A DNA stretch of 64,000 nt from Arcuatula senhousia (lineage: Eukaryota; Mollusca; Bivalvia; Mytilida; Mytilidae): the NCBI GenBank assembly GCA_963971305.1, contig OZ020306.1, positions 58,812,686-58,876,685 on the forward strand. Direction: 5' to 3'. Shown one piece after another: positions 29,390 to 44,155 of the stretch (within the stretch, counting starts at the first letter, position 1; each line of letters begins with the position of its first letter). Below the pieces are notes generated by a model, which saw only the letters and a program-made list of their open reading frames with translations, was not told where the DNA came from and ran no database searches. Both the position numbers and the translations under genes were made by a program.

Positions 29390-30173
29390 CCACTTAGGGT
29401 TAGGGTTAGTACAAATCATACAATAAGGGTAAGGGTCGATGAAAACACAAAATAAGGGGGAGGGGTTAGTACAAAGAGATACAGTTCAGGTGAAAGATAG
29501 TTCAAAACGTAAAATTAGGGTTAGTGTAAAACATATAATTTGGGTAATTTGGGTAAGATTTAGTATAAAACACACAATTAGATTTAGGGTTAGCATATAA
29601 AGATACTTTTAGGGTTAGGGTTAGCATATAAAGATACTTTTAGTGTAAGGGGTAGTACAAAATTATACAATTAGGGTTATAGTCGATTAAAACACAAAAT
29701 AAGTGGTAGGGGTTAATACAAAAACGTATAATTAGGGTTAGGGTTAGTGTAAAACATATATTTAGGGTTAGGGTTAGTATGAAACACACAATTAGGGTTA
29801 GGGGTTAGCATACTAAGATACACTTAGGGTAAGGGTTAGTACAAAATCATACAATAAGGGTTAGGGTCGATGAAAACACAAAATAAGGGGTAGGGGTTAG
29901 TACAAAGAGATATAGTTCAGGTGAAAGATAGTTCAAAACGTAAAATTAGGGTTAGGGTTAGTGTAAAACATATAATTTGGGTAATTTGGGTAAGGTTGAG
30001 TAAAAAACACACAATTAGGGTTAGGGTTAGCATATAAAAATACTTTTAGTGTTAGGGGTAGTACAAAATTATACAATTAGGGTTATAGTCGATGAAAACA
30101 CAAAATAAGACGTAGGGGTTAGAACAAAAACGCATAATTAGGGTTATGGTTCGTGTCAAACATATATTTAGGG

Positions 30174-30664
30174 GTGAGTGAGTGAGTGAGTTGGTGTTTT
30201 ACGCCCGTGCAACGCTATATAGGTTATTTACAGGCGATGAACATGAAAAGGATGATAAAATGAACATGAAATGATGATGATAAATGAAATATGGGGATGG
30301 GGTGGGACACAAAGGACCGGTTAATTTTGAAGAACCACAGGAAAAGGGGAGAGGTGGGTAGGGGCGAAAAATTTAGCCTATGTGGTGCACTACTGGGCGG
30401 TCCACAAAGGGGTCTTTTACGTGCATGAAGCGTGGCACTCTTCACACACGTTGGCCCACTATGGTCGGCGGTCAGGGTTTCCGTATCATAGACCTGACAA
30501 CCCCCGCGGACGAGGGCTACCCTATTCAGCCACCTAGGGTACACACTTGGTCGCTCTGTGGGCTGAGCACTGACCCGACGTCAGAATCCCAAGACCCTTA
30601 GTCGCCTCTTACGACAAGCTAGGCTCTGCTGCGGGCCTATTCGCCACCCGGGCCCCGCACGGGA
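30174..30664. mobile_element. Dispersed element copy 1 (SINE- or MITE-like, non-coding)
   Basis: This GC-rich stretch interrupts the AT-rich array abruptly. It begins with four GTGA repeats and gttggtgttttacgcccg, passes through an A/G-rich zone with atgatgatgataaatg, and continues into a GC-rich body with gggcggtccac and ggtcggcggtcaggg. It ends cgcctcttacgacaagc ... ccccgcacggga. Head and tail resemble short dispersed elements that I recall from mollusc genomes. I see no terminal inverted repeats, no clear target-site duplication, no poly-A tail, and no convincing Pol III A/B boxes. Reading frames of 106 and 73 codons inside it resemble nothing and overlap on opposite strands, so I treat it as non-coding. 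Family name and orientation are unknown. Confidence 0.72.
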
Positions 30665-33600
30665 CTAATTTGGGTAAGATTTAGTATAAAACACACAATT
30701 AGATTTAGGGTTAGCATATAAAGATACTTTTAGGGTTAGGGTTATCATATAAAGATACTTTTAGTGTAAGGGGTAGTACAAAATTATACAATTAGGGTTA
30801 TAGTCGATGAAAACACAAAATAAGTGGTAGGGGTTAATACAAAAACGTATAATTAGAGTTAGGGTTAGTGTAAAACATATATTTAGGGTTAGGGTTAGTA
30901 TGAAACACACAATTAGGGTTAGGGGTTAGCATACTGAGATACACTTAGGGTAAGGGTTAGTAAAAAATCATACAATTAGGGTTAGGGTCGATGAAAACAC
31001 AAAATAAGGGGTAGGGGTTAGTACAAAGAGATAAAGGTCAGGTGAAAGATAGTTCAAAACGTAAAATTAGGGTTAGGGTTAGTGTAAAACATATAATTTG
31101 GGTAATTTGGGTAAGGTTTAGTATAAAACACACAATTACGGTTAGGGTTAGCATATAAAAATACTTTTAGTGTTAGGGGTAGTACAAAATTATACAATTA
31201 GGGTTATAGTCGATGAAAACACAAAATAAGTAGTAGGGGTTAGTACAAAAACATATAATTAGGGTTAGGGTTAGTGTAAAACATATATTTAGGGTTAGGG
31301 TTAGTATGAAACACACAATTAGGGTTAGGGGTTAGCATACTAAGTTACACTTAGGGTTAGGGTTAGTACAAAATCATACAATTAGGGTTAGGGTCGATGA
31401 AAACACAAAATAAGGGGTAGGGGTTAGTACAAAGAGATATAGTTCAAGTGAAAGATAGTTCAAAACGTGCAATTAGGTTAGCGTTAGTGTAAAACATATT
31501 ATTTGGGTAATTTGGGTTAGGTTAAAAATAAAACACACAATTGGAGTTAGGGTTAGCATATAAAGATATTTTTAGTGTTAGGGTTAGTACAAAATTATAC
31601 AATTAGGTTTACAGTCGATAAAACACAAAATAAGTGGTAGGGGCTAGAACAAAAACGTATAATTAGGGTTATGGTTCGTGTCAAACATATATTTAGGGTT
31701 CGGGTTAGTATGAAACACACAATTAGGGTTTAGGGTTTGCATACTAAGATCCACTTAGGGTTAGGGTTAGTACAAATCATACCATAAGGGTTAGGGTCGA
31801 TGAAAACACAAAATAAGGGGGAGGGGTTAGTACAAAGAGATACAGTTCAGGTGAAAGATAGTTCTAAAACGTAAAATTAGGGTTAGGGTTAGTGTAAAAC
31901 ATATAATTTGGGTAATTTGGGTAAGATTTAGTATAAAACACACAATTAGATTTAGGGTTAGCATATAAAGATACTTTTAGGGTTAGGGTTAGCATATAAA
32001 GATACTTTTAGTGTAAGGGGTAGTACAAAATTATACAATTAGGGTTATAGTCGATGAAAACACAAAATAAATGGTAGGGGTTAGTACAAAAACGTATAAT
32101 TAGGCTTAGGGTTAGTGTAAAACATATAATTAGGGTTAGGGTTAGTATGAAACACACAATTAGGGTTAGGGGTTAGCATACTAAGATACACTTAGGGTAA
32201 GGGTTAGTACAAAATCATAATTTTAGGGTTAGGGTCGATGAAAACACAAAATAAGGGGTAGGGGTTAGTACAAAGAGATATAGTTCAGGTGAAAGATAGT
32301 TCAAAACGTGCAATTAGGGTTAGGGGTTAGTGTAAAACATATAATTTGGGTAATTTGGGTAAGATTTAGTATAAAACACACAATTAGGGTTAGGGTTAGC
32401 ATATAAAGATACTTTTAGGGTTAGGGTTAGCATATAAAGATACTTTTAGTGTAAGGGGTAGTACAAAATTATACAATTAGGGTTATAGTCGATGAAAACA
32501 CAAAATAAGTGATAGGGGTTAATACAAAAACGTATAATTAGGGTTAGGGTTAGTGTAAAACATATATTTAGGGTTAGGGTTAGTATGAAACACACAATTA
32601 GGGTTAGGGGTTAGCATACTAAGATCCAGTTAGGGTTAGTACAAAATCATACAATTAGGGTTAGGGTCGATGAAAACACAAAATAAGGGGTAGGGGTTAG
32701 TACAAAGAGATATAGTTCAGGTGAAAAATAGTTCAAAACGTAAAATTAGGGTTAGGGTTAGTGTTAAACATATAATTTGGGTAATTTGGGTTAGGTTAAG
32801 TATAAAACACACAATTGGGGTTAGGGTTAGCATATAAAGATATTTTAGTGTTAGGGTTAGTACAAAATTATACAATTAAGTTTATATTCGATAAAAACAA
32901 AAAATAAGTGGTAGGGTTTAGAACAAAAACGTATAATTAGGGTTATGGTTTGTGTCAAACATATATTTAGGGTTCGGGTTAGTATGAAACACACAATTAG
33001 GGTTAGGGGTTTGCATACTAAGATCCACTTAGGGTTAGGGTTAGTACAAATCACACAATAAGGGTTAGGGTCGATGAAAACACAAAATAAGGGGGAGGGG
33101 TTAGTACAAAGAGATACAGTTCAGGTGAAAGATAGTTCAAAACGTAAAATTAGGGTTAGGGTTAGTGTAAAACATATAATTTGGGTAATTTGGGTAAGAT
33201 TTAGTATAAAACACACAATTAGATTTAGGGTTAGCATATAAAGATACTTTTAGGGTTAGGGTTAGCATATGAAGATACTTTTAGTGTAAGGGGTAGTACA
33301 AAATTATACAATTAGGGTTATAGTCGATGAAAACACAAAATAAGTGGTAGGGGTTAATACAAAAACGTACAATTAGGGTTATGGTTCGTGTAAAACATAT
33401 ATTTAGGGTTAGGGTTAGTATGAAACACACAATTAGGGTTAGGGGTTAGCATACTAAGATACACTTAGGGTAAGGGTTAGTACAAAATCATACAATTAGG
33501 GTTAGGGTCGATGAAAACACAAAATAAGGGGTAGGGGTTAGTACAAAGAGATATAGCTCAGGTGAAAGATAGTTCAAAACGTGCAATTAGGTTAGCGTTA

Positions 33601-36600
33601 GTGTAAAACATATAATTTTGGTAATTTGGGTTAGGTTTAAAACAAAACACACAATTGGGGTTAGGGTTAGCATATAAAGATATTTTTAGTGTAAGGGTTG
33701 GTACAAAATTATACAATGAGGTTTATAGTCTATAAAAACACAAAATAAGTGGTAGGGGTTAGTACAAAAACGTATAATTAGGGTTAGGGTTCGTGTAAAA
33801 CATATATTTAGGGTTAGGGTTAGTATGAAACACAGAATTAGGGTTAGGAGTTAGCATACTAAGATACACTTTTGGTTAGGGTTAGTATAAATTCATACAA
33901 TTAGGGTTAGGGTCGATGAAAACACAAAATAAGGGGTAGGGGTTAGTACAAAGAGATACAGTTCAGGTGAAATATAGTTCAAAACGTAAAATTAGGGTTA
34001 GGGTTAGTGTAAAACATATAATTTGGGTAATTTGGGTAAGGTTTAGTATAAAACACACAATTAGGGTTAGGGTTAGCATATAAAGATAATTTTAGTGTTA
34101 GGGGTAGTACAAAATTATACAATTAGGGTTATAGTCGATGAAAACACAAAATAAGTGGTAGGGGTTAGTACAAAAACGTATAATTAGGCTTAGGGTTAGT
34201 GTAAAACATATAATTAGGGTTAGGGTTAGTATGAAACACACAATTAGGGTTAGGGGTTAGCATACTAAGCTACACTTAGGGTAAGGGTTAGTACAAAATC
34301 ATAACATTAGGGTTAGGGTCGATGAAAACACAAAATAAGGGGTACGGGTTAGTACAAAGAGATATAGTTCAAGTGAAAGATAGTTCGAAACGTGCAATTA
34401 GGTTAGCGTTAGTGTAAAACATATAATTTGGGTAATTTGGGTTAGGTTAAAAATGAAACACACAATTGGAGTTAGGGTAAGCATATAAAGATATTTTTAG
34501 TGTTAGGGTTAGTACAAAATTATACAATTAGGTTTATAGTCGATAAAAACACAAAATAAGTGGTAGGGGTTAGAACAAAAACGTATAATTAGGGTTATGG
34601 TTCGTGTCCAACATATATTTAGGGTTCGGGTTAGTATGAAACACACAATTAGGGTTAAAGGGTTTGCATACTAAGATCCACTTAGGGTTAGGGTTAGAAC
34701 AAATCATACAATAAGGGTTAGGGTCGATGAAAACACAAAATAAGGGGGAGGGGTTAGTACAAAGAGATACAGTTCAGGTGAAAGATAGTTCAAAACGTAA
34801 AATTAGGGTTAGGGTTAGTGTAAAACATATAATTTGGGTAATTTCGGTAAGATTTAGTATAAAACACACAATTAGATTTAGGGTTAGCATATAAAGATAC
34901 CTTTAGGGTTTGGGTTAGCATATAAAGATACTTTTAGTGTAAGGCGTAGTACAAAATTATACAATTAGGGTTATAGTCGATTAAAACACAAAATAAGTGG
35001 TAGGGGTTAATACAAAAACGTATAATTAGGGTTAGGGTTAGTGTAAAACATATATTTAGGGTTAGGGTTAGTATGAAACACACAATTAGGGTTAGGGGTT
35101 AGCATACTAAGATACACTTAGGGTAAGGGTTAGTACAAAATCATACAATTAGGGTTAGGGTCGATGAAAACACAAAATAAGGGGTAGGGGTTAGTACAAA
35201 GAGATATAGGTCAGGTGAAAGATAGTTCAAAACGTAAAATTAGGGTTAGGGTTAGTGTAAAACATATAATTTGGGTAATTTGGGTAAGGTTTAGTATAAA
35301 ACACACAATTAGGGTTAGGGTTAGCATATAAAGATACTTTTATGGTTGGGTTAGCATATAAAAATACTTTTAGTGTAAGGGGTAGTACAAAATTATACAA
35401 TTAGGGTTATAGTCGATGAAAACACAAAATAAGTGGTAGGGGTTAGTACAAAAACGTATAATTAGGGTTAGGGTTAGTGTAAAACATATACATGTATTTA
35501 GGGTAAGGGTTAGTATGAAACACACAATTAGGGTTAGGGGTTAGCATACTAAGATACACTTAGGGTAAGGGTTAGTACAAAATCATAAAATTAGAGTTAG
35601 GGTCGATGAAAACACAAAATAAGGGGTAGGGGTTAGTACAAAGAGATATAGCTCAGGTGAAAGATAGTTCAAAACGTGCAATTAGGTTAGCGTTAGTGTA
35701 AAACATATAATTTTGGTAATTTGGGTTAGGTTTAAAACAAAACACACAATTGGGGTTAGGGTTAGCATATAAAGATATTTTTAGTGTAAGGGTTGGTACA
35801 AAATTATACAATGAGGTTTATAGTCTATAAAAACACAAAATAAGTGGTAGGGGTTAGAACAAAAACGTATAATTAGGGTTATGGTTCGTGTCAAACATAT
35901 ATTTAGGGTTCGGGTTAGTATGAAACACACAATTAGGGTAAGGGGTTTGCATACTAAGATCCACTTAGGGTTAGGGTTAGTACAAATCATACAATAAGGG
36001 TAAGGGTCGATGAAAACACAAAATAAGGGGGAGGGGTTAGTACAAAGAGATACAGTTCAGGTGAAAGATAGTTCAAAACGTAAAATTAGGGTTAGTGTAA
36101 AACATATAATTTGGGTAATTTGGGTAAGATTTAGTATAAAACACACAATTAGATTTAGGGTTAGCATATAAAGATACTTTTAGGGTTAGGGTTAGCATAT
36201 AAAGATACTTTTAGTGTAAGGGGTAGTACAAAATTATACAATTAGGGTTATAGTCGATTAAAACACAAAATAAGTGGTAGGGGTTAATACAAAAACGTAT
36301 AATTAGGGTTAGGGTTAGTGTAAAACATATATTTAGGGTTAGGGTTAGTATGAAACACACAATTAGGGTTAGGGGTTAGCATACTAAGATACACTTAGGG
36401 TAAGGGTTAGTACAAAATCATACAATAAGGGTTAGGGTCGATGAAAACACAAAATAAGGGGTAGGGGTTAGTACAAAGAGATATAGTTCAGGTGAAAGAT
36501 AGTTCAAAACGTAAAATTAGGGTTAGGGTTAGTGTAAAACATATAATTTGGGTAATTTGGGTAAGGTTGAGTAAAAAACACACAATTAGGGTTAGGGTTA

Positions 36601-37235
36601 GCATATAAAAATACTTTTAGTGTTAGGGGTAGTACAAAATTATACAATTAGGGTTATAGTCGATGAAAACACAAAATAAGACGTAGGGGTTAGAACAAAA
36701 ACGCATAATTAGGGTTATGGTTCGTGTCAAACATATATTTAGGGGTGAGTGAGTGAGTGAGTTGGTGTTTTACGCCCGTGCAACGCTATATAGGTTATTT
36801 ACAGGCGATGAACATGAAAAGGATGATAAAATGAACATGAAATGATGATGATAAATGAAATATGGGGATGGGGTGGGACACAAAGGACCGGTTAATTTTG
36901 AAGAACCACAGGAAAAGGGGAGAGGTGGGTAGGGGCGAAAAATTTAGCCTATGTGGTGCACTACTGGGCGGTCCACAAAGGGGTCTTTTACGTGCATGAA
37001 GCGTGGCACTCTTCACACACGTTGGCCCACTATGGTCGGCGGTCAGGGTTTCCGTATCATAGACCTGACAACCCCCGCGGACGAGGGCTACCCTATTCAG
37101 CCACCTAGGGTACACACTTGGTCGCTCTGTGGGCTGAGCACTGACCCGACGTCAGAATCCCAAGACCCTTAGTCGCCTCTTACGACAAGCTAGGCTCTGC
37201 TGCGGGCCTATTCGCCACCCGGGCCCCGCACGGGA
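30665..37235 (+). repeat. Large block 1 (6571 bp), ends with dispersed element copy 2
   Basis: Landmarks in this block repeat in block 2 and relate to block 0. The element head repeats at exactly 6571 bp (30174 to 36745), and a satellite variant at 32857 recurs at 39428, also 6571 bp. The block holds the shortest version of the higher-order unit, without the internal tandem duplications of blocks 0 and 2. Its right-flank marker gttatcatat (30741) recurs at 37312 and 44723. Block 0 has gttagcatat at the matching place. Confidence 0.88.
36745..37235. mobile_element. Dispersed element copy 2
   Basis: By eye this is base-for-base the same as the copy at 30174-30664, with the same flanking satellite on both sides, including the private upstream variants aagacgtagg and aaaacgcataa. 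Identity of flanks as well as element means it arose by duplication of the whole block, not by a second insertion. Confidence 0.75.
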
Positions 37236-40200
37236 CTAATTTGGGTAAGATTTAGTATAAAACACACAATTAGATTTAGGGTTAGCATATAAAGATACTT
37301 TTAGGGTTAGGGTTATCATATAAAGATACTTTTAGTGTAAGGGGTAGTACAAAATTATACAATTAGGGTTATAGTCGATGAAAACACAAAATAAGTGGTA
37401 GGGGTTAATACAAAAACGTATAATTAGAGTTAGGGTTAGTGTAAAACATATATTTAGGGTTAGGGTTAGTATGAAACACACAATTAGGGTTAGGGGTTAG
37501 CATACTGAGATACACTTAGGGTAAGGGTTAGTAAAAAATCATACAATTAGGGTTAGGGTCGATGAAAACACAAAATAAGGGGTAGGGGTTAGTACAAAGA
37601 GATAAAGGTCAGGTGAAAGATAGTTCAAAACGTAAAATTAGGGTTAGGGTTAGTGTAAAACATATAATTTGGGTAATTTGGGTAAGGTTTAGTATAAAAC
37701 ACACAATTACGGTTAGGGTTAGCATATAAAAATACTTTTAGTGTTAGGGGTAGTACAAAATTATACAATTAGGGTTATAGTCGATGAAAACACAAAATAA
37801 GTGGTAGGGGTTAGTACAAAAACATATAATTAGGGTTAGGGTTAGTGTAAAACATATATTTAGGGTTAGGGTTAGTATGAAACACACAATTAGGGTTAGG
37901 GGTTAGCATACTAAGTTACACTTAGGGTTAGGGTTAGTACAAAATCATACAATTAGGGTTAGGGTCGATGAAAACACAAAATAAGGGGTAGTGGTTAGTA
38001 CAAAGAGATATAGTTCAAGTGAAAGATAGTTCAAAACGTGCAATTAGGTTAGCGTTAGTGTAAAACATATTATTTGGGTAATTTGGGTTAGGTTAAAAAT
38101 AAAACACACAATTGGAGTTAGGGTTAGCATATAAAGATATTTTTAGTGTTAGGGTTAGTACAAAATTATACAATTAGGTTTACAGTCGATAAAACACAAA
38201 ATAAGTGGTAGGGGCTAGAACAAAAACGTATAATTAGGGTTATGGTTCGTGTCAAACATATATTTAGGGTTCGGGTTAGTATGAAACACACAATTAGGGT
38301 TTAGGGTTTGCATACTAAGATCCACTTAGGGTTAGGGTTAGTACAAATCATACCATAAGGGTTAGGGTCGATGAAAACACAAAATAAGGGGGAGGGGTTA
38401 GTACAAAGAGATACAGTTCAGGTGAAAGATAGTTCTAAAACGTAAAATTAGGGTTAGGGTTAGTGTAAAACATATAATTTGGGTAATTTGGGTAAGATTT
38501 AGTATAAAACACACAATTAGATTTAGGGTTAGCATATAAAGATACTTTTAGGGTTAGGGTTAGCATATAAAGATACTTTTAGTGTAAGGGGTAGTACAAA
38601 ATTATACAATTAGGGTTATAGTCGATGAAAACACAAAATAAATGGTAGGGGTTAGTACAAAAACGTATAATTAGGCTTAGGGTTAGTGTAAAACATATAA
38701 TTAGGGTTAGGGTTAGTATGAAACACACAATTAGGGTTAGGGGTTAGCATACTAAGATACACTTAGGGTAAGGGTTAGTACAAAATCATAATTTTAGGGT
38801 TAGGGTCGATGAAAACACAAAATAAGGGGTAGGGGTTAGTACAAAGAGATATAGTTCAGGTGAAAGATAGTTCAAAACGTGCAATTAGGGTTAGGGGTTA
38901 GTGTAAAACATATAATTTGGGTAATTTGGGTAAGATTTAGTATAAAACACACAATTAGGGTTAGGGTTAGCATATAAAGATACTTTTAGGGTTAGGGTTA
39001 GCATATAAAGATACTTTTAGTGTAAGGGGTAGTACAAAATTATACAATTAGGGTTATAGTCGATGAAAACACAAAATAAGTGATAGGGGTTAATACAAAA
39101 ACGTATAATTAGGGTTAGGGTTAGTGTAAAACATATATTTAGGGTTAGGGTTAGTATGAAACACACAATTAGGGTTAGGGGTTAGCATACTAAGATCCAG
39201 TTAGGGTTAGTACAAAATCATACAATTAGGGTTAGGGTCGATGAAAACACAAAATAAGGGGTAGGGGTTAGTACAAAGAGATATAGTTCAGGTGAAAAAT
39301 AGTTCAAAACGTAAAATTAGGGTTAGGGTTAGTGTTAAACATATAATTTGGGTAATTTGGGTTAGGTTAAGTATAAAACACACAATTGGGGTTAGGGTTA
39401 GCATATAAAGATATTTTAGTGTTAGGGTTAGTACAAAATTATACAATTAAGTTTATATTCGATAAAAACAAAAAATAAGTGGTAGGGTTTAGAACAAAAA
39501 CGTATAATTAGGGTTATGGTTTGTGTCAAACATATATTTAGGGTTCGGGTTAGTATGAAACACACAATTAGGGTTAGGGGTTTGCATACTAAGATCCACT
39601 TAGGGTTAGGGTTAGTACAAATCACACAATAAGGGTTAGGGTCGATGAAAACACAAAATAAGGGGGAGGGGTTAGTACAAAGAGATACAGTTCAGGTGAA
39701 AGATAGTTCAAAACGTAAAATTAGGGTTAGGGTTAGTGTAAAACATATAATTTGGGTAATTTGGGTAAGATTTAGTATAAAACACACAATTAGATTTAGG
39801 GTTAGCATATAAAGATACTTTTAGGGTTAGGGTTAGCATATGAAGATACTTTTAGTGTAAGGGGTAGTACAAAATTATACAATTAGGGTTATAGTCGATG
39901 AAAACACAAAATAAGTGGTAGGGGTTAATACAAAAACGTACAATTAGGGTTATGGTTCGTGTAAAACATATATTTAGGGTTAGGGTTAGTATGAAACACA
40001 CAATTAGGGTTAGGGGTTAGCATACTAAGATACACTTAGGGTAAGGGTTAGTACAAAATCATACAATTAGGGTTAGGGTCGATGAAAACACAAAATAAGG
40101 GGTAGGGGTTAGTACAAAGAGATATAGCTCAGGTGAAAGATAGTTCAAAACGTGCAATTAGGTTAGCGTTAGTGTAAAACATATAATTTTGGTAATTTGG

Positions 40201-41939
40201 GTTAGGTTTAAAACAAAACACACAATTGGGGTTAGGGTTAGCATATAAAGATATTTTTAGTGTAAGGGTTGGTACAAAATTATACAATGAGGTTTATAGT
40301 CTATAAAAACACAAAATAAGTGGTAGGGGTTAGTACAAAAACGTATAATTAGGGTTAGGGTTCGTGTAAAACATATATTTAGGGTTAGGGTTAGTATGAA
40401 ACACAGAATTAGGGTTAGGAGTTAGCATACTAAGATACACTTTTGGTTAGGGTTAGTATAAATTCATACAATTAGGGTTAGGGTCGATGAAAACACAAAA
40501 TAAGGGGTAGGGGTTAGTACAAAGAGATACAGTTCAGGTGAAATATAGTTCAAAACGTAAAATTAGGGTTAGGGTTAGTGTAAAACATATAATTTGGGTA
40601 ATTTGGGTAAGGTTTAGTATAAAACACACAATTAGGGTTAGGGTTAGCATATAAAGATAATTTTAGTGTTAGTGGTAGTACAAAATTATACAATTAGGGT
40701 TATAGTCGATGAAAACACAAAATAAGTGGTAGGGGTTAGTACAAAAACGTATAATTAGGCTTAGGGTTAGTGTAAAACATATAATTAGGGTTAGGGTTAG
40801 TATGAAACACACAATTAGGGTTAGGGGTTAGCATACTAAGCTACACTTAGGGTAAGGGTTAGTACAAAATCATAACATTAGGGTTAGGGTCGATGAAAAC
40901 ACAAAATAAGGGGTACGGGTTAGTACAAAGAGATATAGTTCAAGTGAAAGATAGTTCGAAACGTGCAATTAGGTTAGCGTTAGTGTAAAACATATAATTT
41001 GGGTAATTTGGGTTAGGTTAAAAATGAAACACACAATTGGAGTTAGGGTAAGCATATAAAGATATTTTTAGTGTTAGGGTTAGTACAAAATTATACAATT
41101 AGGTTTATAGTCGATAAAAACACAAAATAAGTGGTAGGGGTTAGAACAAAAACGTATAATTAGGGTTATGGTTCGTGTCCAACATATATTTAGGGTTCGG
41201 GTTAGTATGAAACACACAATTAGGGTTAAAGGGTTTGCATACTAAGATCCACTTAGGGTTAGGGTTAGAACAAATCATACAATAAGGGTTAGGGTCGATG
41301 AAAACACAAAATAAGGGGGAGGGGTTAGTACAAAGAGATACAGTTCAGGTGAAAGATAGTTCAAAACGTAAAATTAGGGTTAGGGTTAGTGTAAAACATA
41401 TAATTTGGGTAATTTCGGTAAGATTTAGTATAAAACACACAATTAGATTTAGGGTTAGCATATAAAGATACCTTTAGGGTTTGGGTTAGCATATAAAGAT
41501 ACTTTTAGTGTAAGGCGTAGTACAAAATTATACAATTAGGGTTATAGTCGATTAAAACACAAAATAAGTGGTAGGGGTTAATACAAAAACGTATAATTAG
41601 GGTTAGGGTTAGTGTAAAACATATATTTAGGGTTAGGGTTAGTATGAAACACACAATTAGGGTTAGGGGTTAGCATACTAAGATACACTTAGGGTAAGGG
41701 TTAGTACAAAATCATACAATTAGGGTTAGGGTCGATGAAAACACAAAATAAGGGGTAGGGGTTAGTACAAAGAGATATAGGTCAGGTGAAAGATAGTTCA
41801 AAACGTAAAATTAGGGTTAGGGTTAGTGTAAAACATATAATTTGGGTAATTTGGGTAAGGTTTAGTATAAAACACACAATTAGGGTTAGGGTTAGCATAT
41901 AAAGATACTTTTATGGTTGGGTTAGCATATAAAAATACT

Positions 41940-43627
41940 TTTAGTGTAAGGGGTAGTACAAAATTATACAATTAGGGTTATAGTCGATGAAAACACAAAA
42001 TAAGTGGTAGGGGTTAGTACAAAAACGTATAATTAGGGTTAGGGTTAGTGTAAAACATATATTTAGGGTAAGGGTTAGTATGAAACACACAATTAGGGTT
42101 AGGGGTTAGCATACTAAGATACACTTAGGGTAAGGGTTAGTACAAAATCATAAAATTAGAGTTAGGGTCGATGAAAACACAAAATAAGGGGTAGGGGTTA
42201 GTACAAAGAGATATAGCTCAGGTGAAAGATAGTTCAAAACGTGCAATTAGGTTAGCGTTAGTGTAAAACATATAATTTTGGTAATTTGGGTTAGGTTTAA
42301 AACAAAACACACAATTGGGGTTAGGGTTAGCATATAAAGATATTTTTAGTGTAAGGGTTGGTACAAAATTATACAATGAGGTTTATAGTCTATAAAAACA
42401 CAAAATAAGTGGTAGGGGTTAGAACAAAAACGTATAATTAGGGTTATGGTTCGTGTCAAACATATATTTAGCGTTCGGGTTAGTATGAAACACACAATTA
42501 GGGTAAGGGGTTTGCATACTAAGATCCACTTAGGGTTAGGGTTAGTACAAATCATACAATAAGGGTAAGGGTCGATGAAAACACAAAATAAGGGGGAGGG
42601 GTTAGTACAAAGAGATACAGTTCAGGTGAAAGATAGTTCAAAACGTAAAATTAGGGTTAGGGTTAGTGTAAAACATATAATTTGGGTAATTTGGGTAAGA
42701 TTTAGTATAAAACACACAATTAGATTTAGGGTTAGCATATAAAGATACTTTTAGGGTTTGGGTTAGCATATAAAGATACTTTTAGTGTAAGGGGTAGTAC
42801 AAAATTATACAATTAGGGTTATAGTCGATGAAAACACAAAATAAGTGGTAGGGGTTAGTACAAAAACGTATAATTAGGGTTAGGGTTAGTGTAAAACATA
42901 TACATGTATTTAGGGTAAGGGTTAGTATGAAACACACAATTAGGGTTAGGGGTTAGCATACTAAGATACACTTAGGGTAAGGGTTAGTACAAAATCATAA
43001 AATTAGAGTTAGGGTCGATGAAAACACAAAATAAGGGGTAGGGGTTAGTACAAAGAGATATAGATCAGGTGAAAGATAGTTCAAAACGTGCAATTAGGTT
43101 AGCGTTAGTGTAAAACATATAATTTTGGTAATTTGGGTTAGGTTTAAAACAAAACACACAATTGGGGTTAGGGTTAGCATATAAAGATATTTTTAGTGTA
43201 AGGGTTGGTACAAAATTATACAATGAGGTTTATAGTCTATAAAAACACAAAATAAGTGGTAGGGGTTAGAACAAAAACGTATAATTAGGGTTATGGTTCG
43301 TGTCAAACATATATTTAGGGTTCGGGTTAGTATGAAACACACAATTAGGGTAAGGGGTTTGCATACTAAGATCCACTTAGGGTTAGGGTTAGTACAAATC
43401 ATACAATAAGGGTAAGGGTCGATGAAAACACAAAATAAGGGGGAGGGGTTAGTACAAAGAGATACAGTTCAGGTGAAAGATAGTTCAAAACGTAAAATTA
43501 GGGTTAGTGTAAAACATATAATTTGGGTAATTTGGGTAAGATTTAGTATAAACACACAATTAGATTTAGGGTTAGCATATAAAGATACTTTTAGGGTTAG
43601 GGTTAGCATATAAAGATACTTTTAGTG
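41940..43627 (+). repeat. 841/847-bp tandem duplication inside block 2
   Basis: A matched variant at 42346 recurs at 43193 (847 bp). The second copy contains the same catgta insertion (near 42903) seen in block 0 near 28916 and in block 1 near 35492, which adds 6 bp to an 841-bp core. The junction differs from the duplication in block 0, so the two blocks were expanded independently. Confidence 0.8.
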
Positions 43628-44155
43628 TAAGGGGTAGTACAAAATTATACAATTAGGGTTATAGTCGATTAAAACACAAAATAAGTGGTAGGGGTTAATA
43701 CAAAAACGTATAATTAGGGTTAGGGTTAGTGTAAAACATATATTTAGGGTTAGGGTTAGTATGAAACACACAATTAGGGTTAGGGGTTAGCATACTAAGA
43801 TACACTTAGGGTAAGGGTTAGTACAAAATCATACAATAAGGGTTAGGGTCGATGAAAACACAAAATAAGGGGTAGGGGTTAGTACAAAGAGATATAGTTC
43901 AGGTGAAAGATAGTTCAAAACGTAAAATTAGGGTTAGGGTTAGTGTAAAACATATAATTTGGGTAATTTGGGTAAGGTTGAGTAAAAAACACACAATTAG
44001 GGTTAGGGTTAGCATATAAAAATACTTTTAGTGTTAGGGGTAGTACAAAATTATACAATTAGGGTTATAGTCGATGAAAACACAAAATAAGACGTAGGGG
44101 TTAGAACAAAAACGCATAATTAGGGTTATGGTTCGTGTCAAACATATATTTAGGG

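Larger units (their letters stand above)
22821..30664 (+). repeat. Large block 0 (7844 bp), ends with dispersed element copy 1
   Basis: The block starts at taatttgggtaagattt (22821), the position equivalent to the right flank of the element, and ends at the element's last base. Its first 5.3 kb align with 30665-35990 at offsets of 7845-7853 bp. It is longer than block 1 because it carries an internal 1277/1283-bp tandem duplication (26830-29389). The element is at the right end of the block, as in blocks 1 and 2. Confidence 0.85.

Noticed and set aside
30224..30544. 106-codon minus-strand and 73-codon plus-strand frames inside the dispersed element
   Set aside because: They overlap on opposite strands, resemble no protein that I recognise and lie in an apparently non-coding short element. 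All three copies are block duplicates, so their conservation says nothing about coding.
30174..30664. Terminal inverted repeats or tRNA-type Pol III promoter in the dispersed element
   Set aside because: The two ends do not pair beyond a few bases, and I found no convincing A-box and B-box pair on either strand. The element class is left open.
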